64,000 nt of DNA, taken from contig WNNJ02000599.1 of assembly GCA_012934845.2 (NCBI GenBank), positions 248,001 to 312,000 on the forward strand, in the 5' to 3' direction. Made by a program: the position numbers and the translations under genes. The notes under the pieces were generated by a model. It saw only the letters and a program-made list of their open reading frames with translations, was not told where the DNA came from and did not search any database. Shown here one piece after another: positions 43,487-55,645 of the stretch (the first letter of the stretch is position 1; the number at the start of each line of letters is the position of its first letter). This DNA comes from Pomphorhynchus laevis. Lineage: Eukaryota > Acanthocephala > Palaeacanthocephala > Echinorhynchida > Pomphorhynchidae.

Positions 43487-44606
43487 TCAATGTGGACGAT
43501 AAATTCCGCAAGGACGATGGATTGCAGAACGTGGAGCGCGGATGCAGCGCGAACACATCTTTGCGAGAAGCACACCGATGCGAGATCGTAGTTTTCGAAT
43601 TTCATCCGCGTACAAAGTCCGGTGTTTCCAAGCCGTTTCACCTGCTATCTTTTGGAACAGTGTTGCGCATTCCTTGCCGTTTCCACAGTAACATGAGAGG
43701 ATAACGGGAGTAAAAGAGGCACGCTCAACCTCCACGATTCTTTCAAGATATTTGCTCCTTTTCTCGACGCATGAAATTCAAGGCAGGAAGTTATACTCCT
43801 TGAGTATTGGACTGAGCGTGTACGTTAAAAATGCATATGTCAAGAAAAGTACGCTCTCCCCTGTCTCCATAGAGCCCGGAATACACAATGTCGAGTCTTG
43901 CGTTTCTATCGGTTGTTGTCACATTGTTAGTAAAGTGAACCTCCGTATTAATTGGACTCCGCGTGGGTTCAATTTGAACATTGCTGCAAATTTCTGTGAG
44001 ATTCTGTGCATTGAGGTCTCGTACAATGTCGTGCATCATCGAAGAAAGGCCGCCCTGAGGACAATAAAATGCATGCGGAAGAGTACTCGAAGCATCACAC
44101 TGACACATTGTTTGAGCATCTGGGGGTAACGCACCATATCTGGCTATCACTGCATCACGAAACTCAACATTACTTAGCCTTGTTTTTGCGTCATGTGTAG
44201 GTATTAATGTCAACCATGAAGAGGCTCCTTTTAGTGATGCGTGCTCGATCGAGTTTCTCATAACTTGATCTACTTTCTCGAGAAGCTCCGATCGCTCGTT
44301 AATTTCGATTTTCTGGCGCTCTGAACGTGCTTGCCCGCATATTGCCTCCTGTGTTCTTATCAACTCTATGTTACCAACACCATTTAAGCATGACCCACAT
44401 ATTTGAAGGGATGCACTGTACTCGAAGTCAGTGCTGCAAGTAGCAGCTCTTATACCGATACCGCCATTCCGAAGGCTTAGTCTATACACGTGCCAAAGCA
44501 TATCATCTACGTCTAATACCGTGCCGATCAGCTTTCGAAGCATGGATCGTATCGAAGATACAAGCGGGCAGAACCAACCAGGAGAACATCTACATGACCT
44601 CTGCAT
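43487..44606 (-). pseudogene. Family B LINE zinc knuckle and REL domain
   Basis: Frame 44606-43791: SLRNGGIGIRAATC, RLSNVEFRDAVIARYG, CQCDASSTLPHAFYC (CCHC knuckle), IVRDLNAQNLTEIC, ARLDIVYSGL and RTFLDICIFN, the last two carrying the acidic residues of the REL nuclease. Frame 43735-43487 continues with ERASFTPVILSCYCG and RSRIGVLLAKMCSRCIRAP to the stop. The two frames are separated by one frameshift near 43770. Confidence 0.75.
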
Positions 44607-44649
44607 GTATGTTAATTTATGTTAGATTGACCTCGTCAATGATGTGTAT

Positions 44650-45799
44650 GCAATTTGAAGATCTGACTGACCAATTTTAGACAGGCGAGCGATCAAATTC
44701 ACTAAATTATCGACAGCTTCGTGAATAGATCTCTCGATATATTCTTGGCTACCAATGGGTGATCCTAACACTGATAAACCTTCATTTGTGATGGGGATAG
44801 AAATATTTGAGAAGATAGACTCAATATTAGATAAGTTGTGATCATTCGCGTATACTTTACACTTACGAGGGTTTATATAGAAACCATAATGGGGACCATG
44901 TGTTTGCAGGAACCTAAATGCATCAAATACCTCCTCGGGACTGCCAACCAGGTTGCCATCGTCAGCGTATCACAAGTGCCGTACTGAAGGAGTATTTTCC
45001 CTTGTGCGCAAAATTAGCGGGAGGATGGCAGCTGCAAATGCTGCAATGGAAAAGATATCACCCTGTGTGAAACCCTCTCTGGATAGAATATGTTCGTTGT
45101 TGTTGACTAGTATTGAAGGTTGTTCATACATATTGTGCAGTACTGTTGACAGATCCGGACATACTTTTTGTATATTAGTCAACGCAGTCTTCCGGTTCAT
45201 GCGATTAAAGGCATTGTTGGCATCTATTGTTAGAAGTATTGATTGAGGGTCATTAGACAGGGAATCACGTAGAGCGTGAATGACGCATTCAGTACCTGCA
45301 CGTTGACCCGCGCATAGTTGCAATGTTCCACAAACACGCTGGAGCTGTGGTCGAGCTTTATCAAGGATTACCTTGGACATTATTCGTCTGGATACGTCAC
45401 CGATTCCTATTGGTCTGATAGCATGAATTTTGCTGAGAGCAATTAATCTACTTGCAGTTAATGCAATCATGGTATTATTAGACACTTGTTGCGTGGATAT
45501 AACGCGAGCGAGATCCGCAAGCGCATTGACCAATTTTTTAGAGTCATCGCCAAAATCGGTTGCATGTGGTTCCATGACCTAGCACCCAAGCCGGAAGGTC
45601 CGGCACTGTCTTTTATTCGCTTAGCTGAAGATACAATCTGCGACGAATCAATCGTATTGAATATCACTGGGTGAAAGTCAAGAGAATTGTAAATTGGCTG
45701 CTCTAATAATGCATCACCGCACAGTTCAGTTCCATCTGGATGCTTATCAAGTAGTATTTCTCTTACAGATTTGCCAGAAACATCTTCATCCAAATCCAT
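44650..45799 (-). pseudogene. Family B LINE reverse transcriptase
   Basis: KDSAGPSGLGARSW (45799-45467 frame) precedes TASRLIALSKIHAIRPIGIG, GTLQLCAGQRAGTECVIHAL, motif A LLTIDANNAFNRMNRK, motif B EGFTQGDIFSIAAFAAAI (45575-44970), motif C YADDGNLVGSP and GFYINPRKCKVYA in the following frame. The tryptophan expected just before YADD is a stop codon. Catalytic aspartates of A and C remain. Confidence 0.75.
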
Positions 45800-46062
45800 T
45801 GGTTTTCCGCATATGTTATTTGATTCAAGTAATTTTATAGCAGCGGTAATCTTTCCTCCTAGTACGAGTCTTCGGAAGGTTTTTGATAGGTCATCATTTG
45901 AATTGCGATGATTCTTTTGCGTGTAATTACGTTGAAGGAATCTTGCTTCTTCAAGCAGACTATCTATGTCGCCACATCACCAGAGGTTAATGCGTTTCGA
46001 TAATATCGTTTTCAGTTTCCTTACTGGTGATTTGTTCATCCGCTGTAGTACTAACTGACTTA

Positions 46063-46563
46063 TCACAATAGCAGACACGAGAGAAGTGGATTGTGAGGCA
46101 GCCCCCTCATAAATTTTAGCGAGTTCGTTAATGAATAAATTAGATTCCGTGCACTTGGGTAATCGAAAGAGATTAGGTTTCCAATGAATGACCTCAAAAA
46201 AGCAGATGTCATTGGCGAATCATCTTGGTCCAAGTTGATGCCCTCTGCCCCAGCCATTGGAACGTGATTAAAATCTTGTTTACTAATAGAGATCGAGTGA
46301 GCGCCCTGTTGTGTGTTCGTCGGGAGCGATTGGTCGACTGCAGAGTGAACATTTATAGAATCTTCAGTAGAGTGCATATCTTGCGTGACCACTGCAGTTG
46401 TGAACTGTGAAGCAGAAGTTAATAAAGGGCGATTTCTGCATTTTGGCGCAAGACAATTGAAGCACGTCTTCTTGTATCTGACACATCGACATATCTTACA
46501 GACAGCGGCTTGTCCGTTGCAATTGCAGCAACGATGAGTCGTAGCAGGTTTCCCCCGAGCCAT
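46063..46563 (-). pseudogene. Family B LINE N-terminal cysteine cluster
   Basis: 166 codons from ATG. Residues 13-45 contain CCNCNGQAAVCKICRC and CFNCLAPKCRNR, nine or more cysteines in a CXC/tesmin-like spacing, probably nucleic-acid binding. The rest is Ser/Asn-rich with SISKQDFNHVPMAG. The same cluster starts the copies at 23871 and about 61245, defining the family's N-terminus. Confidence 0.7.
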
Positions 46564-46754
46564 TTGACCAGATTTAATATTTCTTCAGCATTTCAATGAC
46601 TCGTTGAGTGTAACTTGCAAGCGCAGGTGTCCGCTAGTCAGAGCCTGAATATCCCGGGATGACTATGTTTTGTACGTTTGTTTATTGTATGTTTAAATAT
46701 TAATACAATGATAATTATGACAATAATAATGATAATTATTATGATAATGGGACA

Positions 46755-46800
46755 ATTATTTATTACAAGAAAGAAAGAAAAGAAAAGAAAAAGAATCAAT
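46755..46800 (+). repeat. Purine-rich microsatellite
   Basis: AAGAAAGAAAGAAAAGAAAA-type run between the two tandem LINE copies. Confidence 0.7.
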
Positions 46801-46854
46801 CAGCGTAAAAAGCAATCTGTCACGCAGGGCTAGACTCAATTAGATAAAATGCAG

Positions 46855-49390
46855 TCATTGTACGATGGCGAGCGGACTTGAAGAAATTCCTTCCGGGCGA
46901 TGAAAGTCAGATCTTGATCCTCTAATGCATCTTGATACCATTCTTGCAAGGCGGATGCCTATTCGTGAACGCAATATTGAAATAACGTCTGAATATCTTG
47001 TCTCTCTTCTCTCTGACTTAAGTCTTGCAATCCGTTTTAGGAGACTCTCAGTTTGTTTGCCAGCGCCACCTGAGTTTGAAAGTATGGCAGGAATGAAGGA
47101 TGCCCGTTCGAATTCTTGACTCGTTCAAGATATTTATTTTTTTACGACATTCGTGATATTCAAAATATGACTCAGGATTCCTTGAATAGTTGGACGGAGC
47201 GAACACATTAAAAATGCAGACATCAATTAAAGTGCGCTCCGTCCTATCACCAAAAAGTCCATTGCACGAAATATCTAGTCGTGCCTCTTCGTCTATAGTC
47301 GTTGTATGCCTCTCAAATGTGACATCCGGGGGGAACAGGTATAAGTACTGGTTCGAAACGCACGCATGAGCATATCTCGGTAAGCGTATTAGTTAAGAGA
47401 TCACGAATCATATCGTGTCGCATTGACGGAAGTCCACCAAGAGGACACGAGAGCGAGTGTGCAAGCGAATTTATCGTGCCGCATTGACAGTGCACATGGA
47501 CGTCTTTTGGAAGTAATCCATATCTTGCAGCCATTCCGTCGCGAAATTCATTGTTGCTTAGCCTTGTATTTTTGTCGTGCAACTGATATACCTTTTGCCA
47601 TGATGACGCACCACTCATTGATGCGTGTTCTATTGATTTTCGCATTAATTGGCTGCAATTTTCAAGAATGCTGATCCTACCTGCCTTCGAGTTGATTCAT
47701 TTCTATTACGGATTTCTTTTATTATCGCATCCTGCTTCTGATTAAGTTCATATCCGCTGTATCCCTCAATACAAGGACCGCAGACTGAAATTGACGATTC
47801 ATATTCCGATTTTATCAACGTTGATGGGTCGCGAATGCTAACACCACCATCCTTGTAACTGAGACAAAGGGTTTTCCACATAAGTTGATCTTCAGAAAAG
47901 TCGAAGTTGAATAGTTTGGAAATCGTTGATTTGACAGATTCAGATAACGGTACAAGCCATAGATCAGAGAAGGCGCATGTCCTCAATAGGTGCGATCATT
48001 TGTGTTGTAGCGATCTAATGAACGCAGTATACGCGACCTGAACATCAACGCTACCTATTTCAGCAAGACAATATATCGATTTGGTTAATGTAAACACAAA
48101 AGATGTGACAAACTGTTCAACATAGTCATCATTACCTATTGGAGAACTCAGGACTTTCATATCATTTTCGACGATAAGAATATCTATGTCGTCGAACTCT
48201 TTTTGAAGTGATGAAGTTTCGTTTTCATTCAAATACACATGACATTTCGCGGGGTTGATGTAGAAACCATATTTCGGACCAAGTTCCAATATATGAACGC
48301 TGCCTTAACCTGACTCGGGGGTCCAACCATTTTACCATCATCAGCATACCATAATTGATGGACGCCAGGAAAATTTTCTTTAAGCCGACGTAATATGGGT
48401 ATAGTTGCGGCAGCAAACGCAGCCATCGAAAATACATCCCCTGTGTGAATCCCTCTGACGACCAGATATATTCATTTCCTGTAGCTAGTAAAGTCGGCTC
48501 ATTGTAGAGGTTTGACAATACAACCGATAACGCAGGGCATACGAATTTCATGTTATACAATGCAACCTTCCTGTTTATTCGATTAAAGGCATTGTCAGCA
48601 TCAATTGTTAGAAGTACGCTACCCCTTTCTATTGAGGACCTTTCGCAAAGCATGGATAACACATTCTGTTCCGGCCCGCTGTGATGAACAAAATTGGGTG
48701 GATCCACAGACGTGTTGAAGCTGAGGCTGAGCGATCTTGAGTATGGCCTTCGATATAATTCTTCGGGATACATCGCCAATACCTATTGGACGAATACTGT
48801 GACTTTTGCTTAGTGGAATTAATCTACTTGTGGTGAATGCTACCATCGATGTTTTGGATACTTAACTTGTTGACAGATGCTTAGCAAATAGGGCCAATGC
48901 CTCAGCTAGATTCTGCGACTCGAACCCGAAATTAGACAGCATCGCGATCCAAGCCCTTGAATCTAGGCCAGATGGCCCAGCACCACCATTCATCCCACGT
49001 GCGCACGCGATAATTGACTCAGCATCTATCGATTCAAACGCGATCGGATGAAATGTTGTATCTTGATCCAAGGGAGAACGAAGAATCGCATCATCGCATA
49101 ACATCGCTGGCTCTGGGTGTTTGTCAATCAGCAGTTGTCTAACTGTTTTATCGCCTCCTTACATAATCGAGATTTAAAGGCCTCCCAGATCCATCCTCTG
49201 AGTCTAGTAATTTTGAGGCTGCTGTCAATCGCCCGTTGAGGACCAGCTTTCTGAATGTACGACGCCAATCACGCGCAATATCGCCACTCATGTTATTCGA
49301 GTCATAATACTGAAGGTAGCGGGCTTCACCCAATATAGCGATGTAGTTGTCTGTCATCCAAACATCCATCCTTCTCTTTATAAGTTCCAT
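46855..49390 (-). mobile_element. REL LINE family B, upstream tandem copy (N-terminus missing)
   Basis: Begins with RRMDVWMTDNYIAILGEARY (49390-49148), then GAGPSGLDSRAW, TSRLIPLSKSHSIRPIGIG, GSTQFCSSQRAGTECVIHAL, motif A LLTIDADNAFNRINRK, motif B EGFTQG, motif C WYADDGKMVGPP (48426-48229), GFYINPAKCHVYLN, KDGGVSIRDPST, NNEFRDGMAARYG, CQCGTINSLAHSLSC, and the C-terminal RSRIGIRLARMVSRCIRG ending at a stop near 46855. At least six frames are needed. The cysteine cluster is absent and a ~182-bp satellite lies on the 5' side. Confidence 0.75.
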
Positions 49391-49439
49391 GATCTGCTTT
49401 AATTTTGATCTGCTTTAACGTTGGAGCACAACGTTAAAG

Positions 49440-50805
49440 GTGAGGTTATTGTCGTTTGGAAATAATGATGACGGGATCCATCCCATCGCCATCCGTTGAA
49501 CACTACGCCGTTTACTCGCTAAGATTGTCAATCATTGGGCCTCCGACTACCACCTGTCCGATTTTAAACCCCACTAATTCAGATTTAGTATCTCGCGCGG
49601 CTGTGAAGTATCTCGCGCGGTGGTGAGATTATTGTCTTTTGGAAATAATGATGACGGGATCAATCCCATCGCAATCGTTTAAACAATACGCCGTTTACTC
49701 GCTAAGATTGTCAATCATCGGGCCTCCGACTACCACCTGGCCGATTTTAAGCCCCACCAATTCAGAGTTAGTATCTCGCGCGGCGGTGAAGTATCTCGCG
49801 CGGCGGTGAGGTTATTGTCTTTTGGAAATAATGATGACGGGATCCATCCCATCGCCATTGGTTGAACACTACGCCGTTTACTCGCTAAGCTTGTCAATCA
49901 TTGGGCATCCGACTACCACCTGACCGATTTTAAACCCCACTAATTCAGATTTAGTATCTCGCGCGGCGGTGAAGTATCTCGCGCAGCGTTGAGGTTATTG
50001 TCTTTTGGAAATAATGATGAGGGATCTATCCTATCGCCATCGGTTGAACACTACGCCGTTTACTCGCTAAGATTGTCAATCATCGGGCCTCCGACTACCA
50101 CCTGGCCGATTTTAAACTCCACCAATTCAGAGTTAGTATCTCGCGCGGCGGTGAAGTATCTCGCGCGGCGGTGAAGTATCTCGCGCGGCGGTGAAGTATC
50201 TCGCGCGGCGGTGAAGTATCTCGCGCGGCGGTGAAGTATCTCGCGCGGCGGTGAAGTATCTCGCGCGGCGGTAAGGTTATTGTCTTTTGGAAATAATGAT
50301 GAGGGATCCATACTATCGCCATCGGTTGAACACTACGCCGTTTACTCGCTAAGATTGTCAATCTTTGAGCATCCGACTACCAACTGGCCGATTTTAAACC
50401 CCACCAATTCAGAGTAGTATCTCGCGCGGCGGTGAAGTATATCACGCGGCGGTGAGGTTATTGTCGTTTGGAAATAATAATGACGGGATCCATCGCATCG
50501 CCATCGGTTGAACACTACGCCGCTTACTCGCTAAGATTGTCAATCATTGGGCCTTCGACTACCACCTGGCCGATTTTAAACCTCACCAATTCAGAGTTAG
50601 CATTTCGCGCGGCGGTGAGGTTATTGTCGTTTGGAAATAATGATGACGGGATCCATCCCATTGCCATCGGTTGAACACTACGCCGTTTACTCGCTAAGAT
50701 TGTCAATCATTGAGCATCCGACTACCACCTGGCCGATTTTAAACCCCATCAATTCAGACTTAGTATCTCGCCCGGCGGTAAAGTATCTCGCGCGGCGGTG
50801 AGACT
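49440..50805. repeat. ~182-bp satellite array, seven units
   Basis: Units begin with TTATTGTCGTTTGGAAATAA-like sequence near 49446, 49628, 49811, 49993, 50277, 50458 and 50622. Spacing is 181-184 bp except one enlarged unit (about 283 bp) and one short unit (about 164). Each contains GAACACTACGCCGTTTACTC and ends in one or more copies of a 20-bp motif. It sits between the 5' side of a family B LINE and a family C LINE 3' end, so it could be LINE 5'-UTR repeats or an independent satellite. Confidence 0.85.
50134..50275. repeat. 20-bp minisatellite inside satellite unit
   Basis: Seven near-perfect copies of TATCTCGCGCGGCGGTGAAG in one unit, where neighbouring units have one or two copies. The motif is extremely GC-rich (CGCGCGGCGG) in an AT-rich genome. 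It creates spurious open frames with a 20-residue period because three 20-bp units make 60 bp. Confidence 0.85.
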
Positions 50806-50992
50806 TTGGGGGCGTTTGGGAAGAGACGGCTTTATTCTTAAAGATGATTGGAACCGACATCAAAAGAGCGACTGGGCAAGCTCACGTCACATCATTCATT
50901 CGACAACGCCCTAGTGCAGCAATTCGAGGGAACACTGCGTGCATTATGGAGTCTTTGAGTGACCCGGCTATGGACCACTTTTTAATTGATTG
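50806..50992 (+). pseudogene. Family C LINE C-terminal end
   Basis: Plus-strand frame ALFLKMIGTDIKRATGQAHV followed by AIRGNTACIMESLSDPAMDH and a stop, matching the last residues of PHD/REL LINEs (the LFQRIS-IAIQRGN-A-IMGTL type end). Only about 60 codons remain. Confidence 0.55.
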
Positions 50993-51698
50993 ACCAGCTG
51001 AACCTTTGAAGGATACATCAGAAATGCCTTCATTTTAAATTAAGAATATTTTCTTATCTAAAAACTGAAACACTTTCTTTTTTCGAAGAGCATATTCTCT
51101 GTAATAAACGAGGTTCTTGCCCACATCACGCGTTTTTGATGGAATCAAATACTTCAATCGATTTGTAGCCAACTATTCTCCAAATCAATCAATTAAGGCC
51201 GCTACTGATTTGCTATCGCTTATCTCGCATCATACATTTTAGAAACACATTTTACCATGTCTACATTCTGCAGATAATCTTATTATTTATACAACGGATC
51301 GAAAACAGTTGAAACATACATTCAGAAATCTTCAGATATCCTGTGACTGTAATGCTCATACAGTAAATCTGAGGAAAACACATTTACTGTAATGGCAATG
51401 TAGATCATAATGTAGATCATAATGCAGATCTATGAGCTGCAGATTATATGAACAGCTAAAAATCTTAGATAATAGATTAGATAAAATGGACATTTATGGA
51501 AATATATTATCCATAAAATATATATAATATATAATTTGTATATTATAATGTATTACATAATATATAATATATAATAGAAATAATATAATGGTTTATTTTG
51601 GAAGTTGTAATAATAATTTTAAATTGATGATTTACACTAAGTGTATCCTTAGTGTATATTTATTTTGTGAAGTAATTAAAAATTACTTCACAAAAAGA
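50993..51698. other. Spacer without recognised gene
   Basis: AT-rich; short duplicated strings (AATGTAGATCATAATGTAGA near 51400; palindromic ATATATAATATATAATTTGT near 51520). No gene recognised. Confidence 0.4.
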
Positions 51699-51722
51699 TT
51701 AATTTAACATTTTTGCATTTAC

Positions 51723-51870
51723 CAAATTGTCCTCTGAAATAGATTTTGCGTGTAAATTACAATATATCAAGAATCTGTAGGCGTTCACAATAGGTTCACC
51801 ATAAGACCAAATTTCTGAATTGGTTTCTTTCATTGAATTTGACCATTGTTTAGTTAGTTTTGTAAATCGA
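51723..51870 (-). CDS. Candidate internal exon of an unidentified gene
   Basis: 148 nt bounded by an acceptor (TTTTTTAG, exon starts at 51870) and a donor (GTAAAT starting at 51722). It encodes RFTKLTKQWSNSMKETNSEI, then WSYGEPIVNAYRFLIYCNLH, a composition unlike the surrounding AT-driven frames. It ends on a codon boundary, compatible with the phase 0 candidate at 42774-42962. I do not recognise the family; both could be chance. Confidence 0.3.
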
Positions 51871-51954
51871 CTAAAAAACGTTTTTATATTAATCAATAAT
51901 AGTAATAATTGCTGAAACGCATAATTGATTTGGAATATTAATTAAATAATTAAA

Positions 51955-52925
51955 ACGCAAACTAAACAAATAAACATCTATATTTAGACAATTAAAAGGT
52001 GTTCCAATGGGAGGTAATAGTAGCCCAATTATAGCTGACTTGTTTTTAAGCTTTATAGAATATGAATTTGTTCATAACTTGCAAAAAATAAATCTAAATA
52101 TGTTTCGATACATTGTTGATATATGTGTATTTAATTCTATTAATTTTTATTCAATTAGTGAACAAATTTATCCAGAAAGCCTTATTCTTAACAAAACCAA
52201 TATTAATGATAAATAAGGTGTATATCTAGATATGAACATTAAATTAACATTAACTAAAACTACTATTAATTTATATCGTAAAGATGGCATATTTAAATTT
52301 ACAAGAAACATATTTTTGCATGAGCATTCATGCATACCATATAATATAAAATATAATACATTAAATAATGAAATTTTAAGAATTGCAACAATATGTAATG
52401 ATATTGGCTTTCTTCAAAATCATTTAAATAATTTAATAGATACATATTTAAAACTAGATTACTATAAAAATAACATCAAACAGAAAATAGTAAAATATAT
52501 AAATCAACACAATAATATAAAGAATAAATTTAAACTCTTAAGTGGCAAATTTTTATGGATGGATAATAAATAATATATTTTGTATTAGAATAAGATACTA
52601 GATAGTTATTTCAGAGGAAATACATCATTAGCATGTATTTGGCCCGCTGCTATGTTTGGTAGAGGAGTTAGGGGCCGAAACCTGATAGCATAGCAGTTCC
52701 TCCTGATGGCCTCTAATTCTTATTCTGATACAACGTCTGTTATTTATTAGTCAATTCATAAAAATGACGTTTATTCTAAATTTCATTTTTTTAACTTGAT
52801 TTAAATTATAAAAAATCTTAAAACAATTATTTATTTTATTATTTAATTATTAAATTTTGATTTAGCATTATTATGTTTTGTAATAATAATACGTTGACTG
52901 AGTTGGCTGATTTGATTTATTTTTA
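51955..52925 (+). mobile_element. PLE copy, 5'-truncated RT plus 3' UTR
   Basis: Starts within the RT just before motif B (VPMGGNSSPIIADLFLSF) and runs through the thumb (52232-52573) to a 3' UTR with the hairpin/pseudoknot segment (about 52617-52710) and a terminus near 52915. Sequence is very close to the 21-kb copy. It is broken at a few points in the RT. Confidence 0.8.
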
Positions 52926-53000
52926 TTTATCATAATGTTTAATTTATAAATAATTTAATGTAATTTCATTTATAAATAATTTAATGACTCAGTTACCTGA
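52926..53000 (+). mobile_element. Short second PLE tail
   Basis: A further tail ending GACTCAGTTACCTGATCTGA directly follows the terminus of the preceding copy, the same stacking seen at 40.6-41.5 kb. Confidence 0.45.
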
Positions 53001-53085
53001 TCTGATTTTGAAAATAATTGGCAAAATTATGAAAACAAATTGTTACAAAATAATATTCGCAAAGAATTATCAACTATTTAAAATA

Positions 53086-53222
53086 ACAGTTGATTATGAT
53101 TCATTATTGATAAAGAATTATTAGAGCTGGATCAACGAAAAGATGTTTTTTATTGATATTTCTCTAACCTCTGTTAGCATCTTCAAAAAATTCTTTATCA
53201 ATAATGGACCATAATCAATTAT
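53086..53222 (-). repeat. Hammerhead-like foldback
   Basis: Outer inverted repeat TTGATAAAGAATT (about 53107-53119) with AATTCTTTATCAA (about 53197-53209). Inside, the minus strand reads UUGAAGAU, GCUAAC-AGAG-GUUAGA, GAAAUAUC. It shares TCCAGCTCTAATAA with the foldback at 57.1 kb. Confidence 0.5.
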
Positions 53223-53583
53223 TTAAAATCATTCGGCAATTTTCTGAAGTTTATTCTTATTTAATTATTTAATTATTCTTTTCTCATTTTCTTAAAATTA
53301 TTCAATTTTAAAATAAATTTAAGCAAATTAATAAACTACAAAATAATGACATGATACCATTTCAATGTACCACAGATGATTGTTGAATTTATCGAATGTA
53401 GAATATAAAAAACTAAATCTTTTAATCAGTTTTAATTCAGCACTTTTTTAACTACTGGAAAGGACAGGAAAAATCTGGAATGTCAGTATTTATAAGAATC
53501 AAGACAATTTTTTAACCAGTTAATTTCTTAATTTCGTATTTTTTATATATATTATAATTATTTCTCCTTTTTCGAGAAGATAG

Positions 53584-53860
53584 ATGCGGCTACAATCCAA
53601 GTTAGTGCTAAACACACTACACGCAAGGAGACCCCTTGGCTATGTTAGCATTTGCGGCAGCATCATATCCCTAATACATAGATTAGGCGCTTTACATCCT
53701 TATATAAAACAGCGTTGGTATGCAGATGATGTATCATGTGTTGGTTCACCGGGGAAGTTGATGCTTTTTTCAAATCGTCGCTATCTATAGGACTAATATA
53801 CGGGTTTCATGTTAATGCAAACAAGTGTAAAGCTCTGGTTAATGAAACATTATCTTTGAA
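53584..53860 (+). pseudogene. Family B LINE RT sliver
   Basis: Contains LAMLAFAAASYP (motif B side, one frame) and YIKQRWYADDVSCVGSPGKL (motif C, frame 53584-53790), then IYGFHVNANKCKAL. About 270 bp of RT only. Confidence 0.6.
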
Positions 53861-54259
53861 TAATGTTAATAATAATCTTTGAATTATCTTCACTTATAAC
53901 CTTATAGGTTTTTTATTGTCAAACATTTATTTTTCGAATTATTATTTTTCTATTCATTTTTATATAATAATATAAGTGATAAACAAATCAAAAAAATCAA
54001 TAGCTGGTAGGTAGAACCTGCCAACATAGGTTAGCCAATTTTACTATTCTTCTTAGTCCCAATGATGCAGCAGGCGTTTCCTCGCTGTATCGCAAATCCT
54101 ATTATTTGTTTTAGCCAAAATAGTTCCCTTCGGTCCCAGGTAGCTCCCGTAATTTGTCGGCCTATACATTGTAAAAAAGTCTTGGTTGACTGACAAAGAC
54201 TCTAGCCGTTTCTACGACAATCGCTTCGAATAAGTATCAATGCGAAATTGAAGCGCGTA

Positions 54260-55640
54260 TTAGCGTCGCTTGGAAGTTTCTGCCGTTATTGCCGCTGATC
54301 CTGTCTCGACAGCAGACCCGTTTATTGCGCTTGGGGCAAACGTGTCGACGCATGTACAATCCCAACACAAACTCATTCCTCGGGAAAATGGAAAGGTCGT
54401 AACTCCGTCTGGACGTTTTCCGTCACCTCTATCCTGACCTAAGTGTTCGAGCGTAGATTTGACGCCTGCTTTGCGGAGGGATATTTTTAAAATGTCATTG
54501 AGCTCTGCGTGTCTCGGCAACCTTCCTTCTGCGTAGCTGCAGTATAATCCATGCAAACCAAGCTCACCAACCTGTGCTCCACATCTGCACTGATGTGGCT
54601 CGCAAAGACAAGCACCAACTCGCAAACCGATAGCGATGTGTAATGTCTCGTTATCCAAAAGAGTGCCAAACGATGGGTAGGTACATCATGCAACCAGTAC
54701 GCGCTCTCCTTTTGAATAGCCGCATTCAACCGCGCCCTACACATCTAATCAGCATTTGAATACAAACTACTTATCTTCAAATCATTTAGAATGATGCCCC
54801 CTTCCTTTTGAATATTTCGGAATTCAGGAAATGAATTATCAGCTCGCTGTTGCCACGCATCCAAGGCGTTTACCAACCCTGTACAGAGGTCTAAACCGTC
54901 AAAAAGGGCCCAAATAGACGTAACTAGACTTTCGATCGAATAGAGCGATGCGATATATGCGGGAAGAGCCACGTCGTTTAGTTGTGTGAGACCCAATCCA
55001 CCGTGTGACGTGGGAAGAATCGCTTGCTGCCATGCTAACGCATTGAAATCTATATTTAATATTTTCGACGCAGATGATTTTACGAGTTGATCGAATTCTT
55101 GCAAAGAAGCCTCGGCAATGCATGCTGGACATGAACGCAGTACGTACATTATCTTGGAATGCAGAAACAATTCTTAAGCAAGTAGAAAGCCTGATGGTTG
55201 TCAACCTGTATTAAACAGTCACACATCAAGGTCAGCTCCATTCGTTTCGATTCGACGCACAATTGCACTCCACCGCTGTCTAGTGAAAAACCCAAAACGG
55301 TACACGCCTGCAGAGGAACTACTGTGCATGGAACTGTATCTCGAAAAGTACGTAAAACTTCCTTTTCATCATCATTTGTAAGGTTCAAAATCGTCAGTTC
55401 GCACTTTCTGTGTTCAAGGACAAAACAACTCGTTCAAGGTCCATTGTCAGACGGCCAACGTCTTCCAACGATGAGTTAACAGGGCCTTCTGGTGTTGCGT
55501 CATCCAAGTATCATACATTTAATGGTGAACACACAGACTTAGCTATAGTATCAACATAGAGTGAAAACAGAAGTGGAACGAAAGGGTCGCCTTGTTGAAT
55601 GCCAGATGCAGATGAAAGAAAGTGGGTTTCGTATATTATC
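54260..55640 (-). mobile_element. REL LINE family C, RT end to endonuclease
   Basis: From the 5' side: motif B ASGIQQGDPFVPLLFSLYVD (about 55620), YLDDATPEG, then VLGFSLDSGGVQLC (55388-55149), QQAILPTSHGGLGLTQLNDV (55170-54745), ESAYWLHDVP, and finally IAIGLRVGACLC, QCRCGAQVGELGLHGLYC, LPRHAELNDILK, DGKRPDGVTTFPF and LCWDCTCVDTFAPSA (54658-54260). The last frame is an intact zinc knuckle plus REL domain. A tryptophan codon before the YLDD motif is a stop. Upstream of motif B the element stops near 55640. Confidence 0.8.
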
Positions 55641-55645
55641 ACAGT

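Larger units (their letters stand above)
43487..46563 (-). mobile_element. REL LINE family B, most complete copy
   Basis: Minus-strand element with N-terminal cysteine cluster, RT, zinc knuckle and REL endonuclease in broken frames. Key blocks are listed under its parts. It lies directly downstream (3') of a second copy in the same orientation (46855-49390), so two family members are in tandem. The 3' end after 43487 (GGACCCATTTGCTGGTAACC) resembles 3' ends at 25455. No APE domain is present, consistent with a REL-type LINE. Confidence 0.8.

Noticed and set aside
50060-50361. Two 83-88 codon frames with a REILHRRARYFTAARDTSPP period
   Set aside because: They are translations of the 20-bp minisatellite, not genes.
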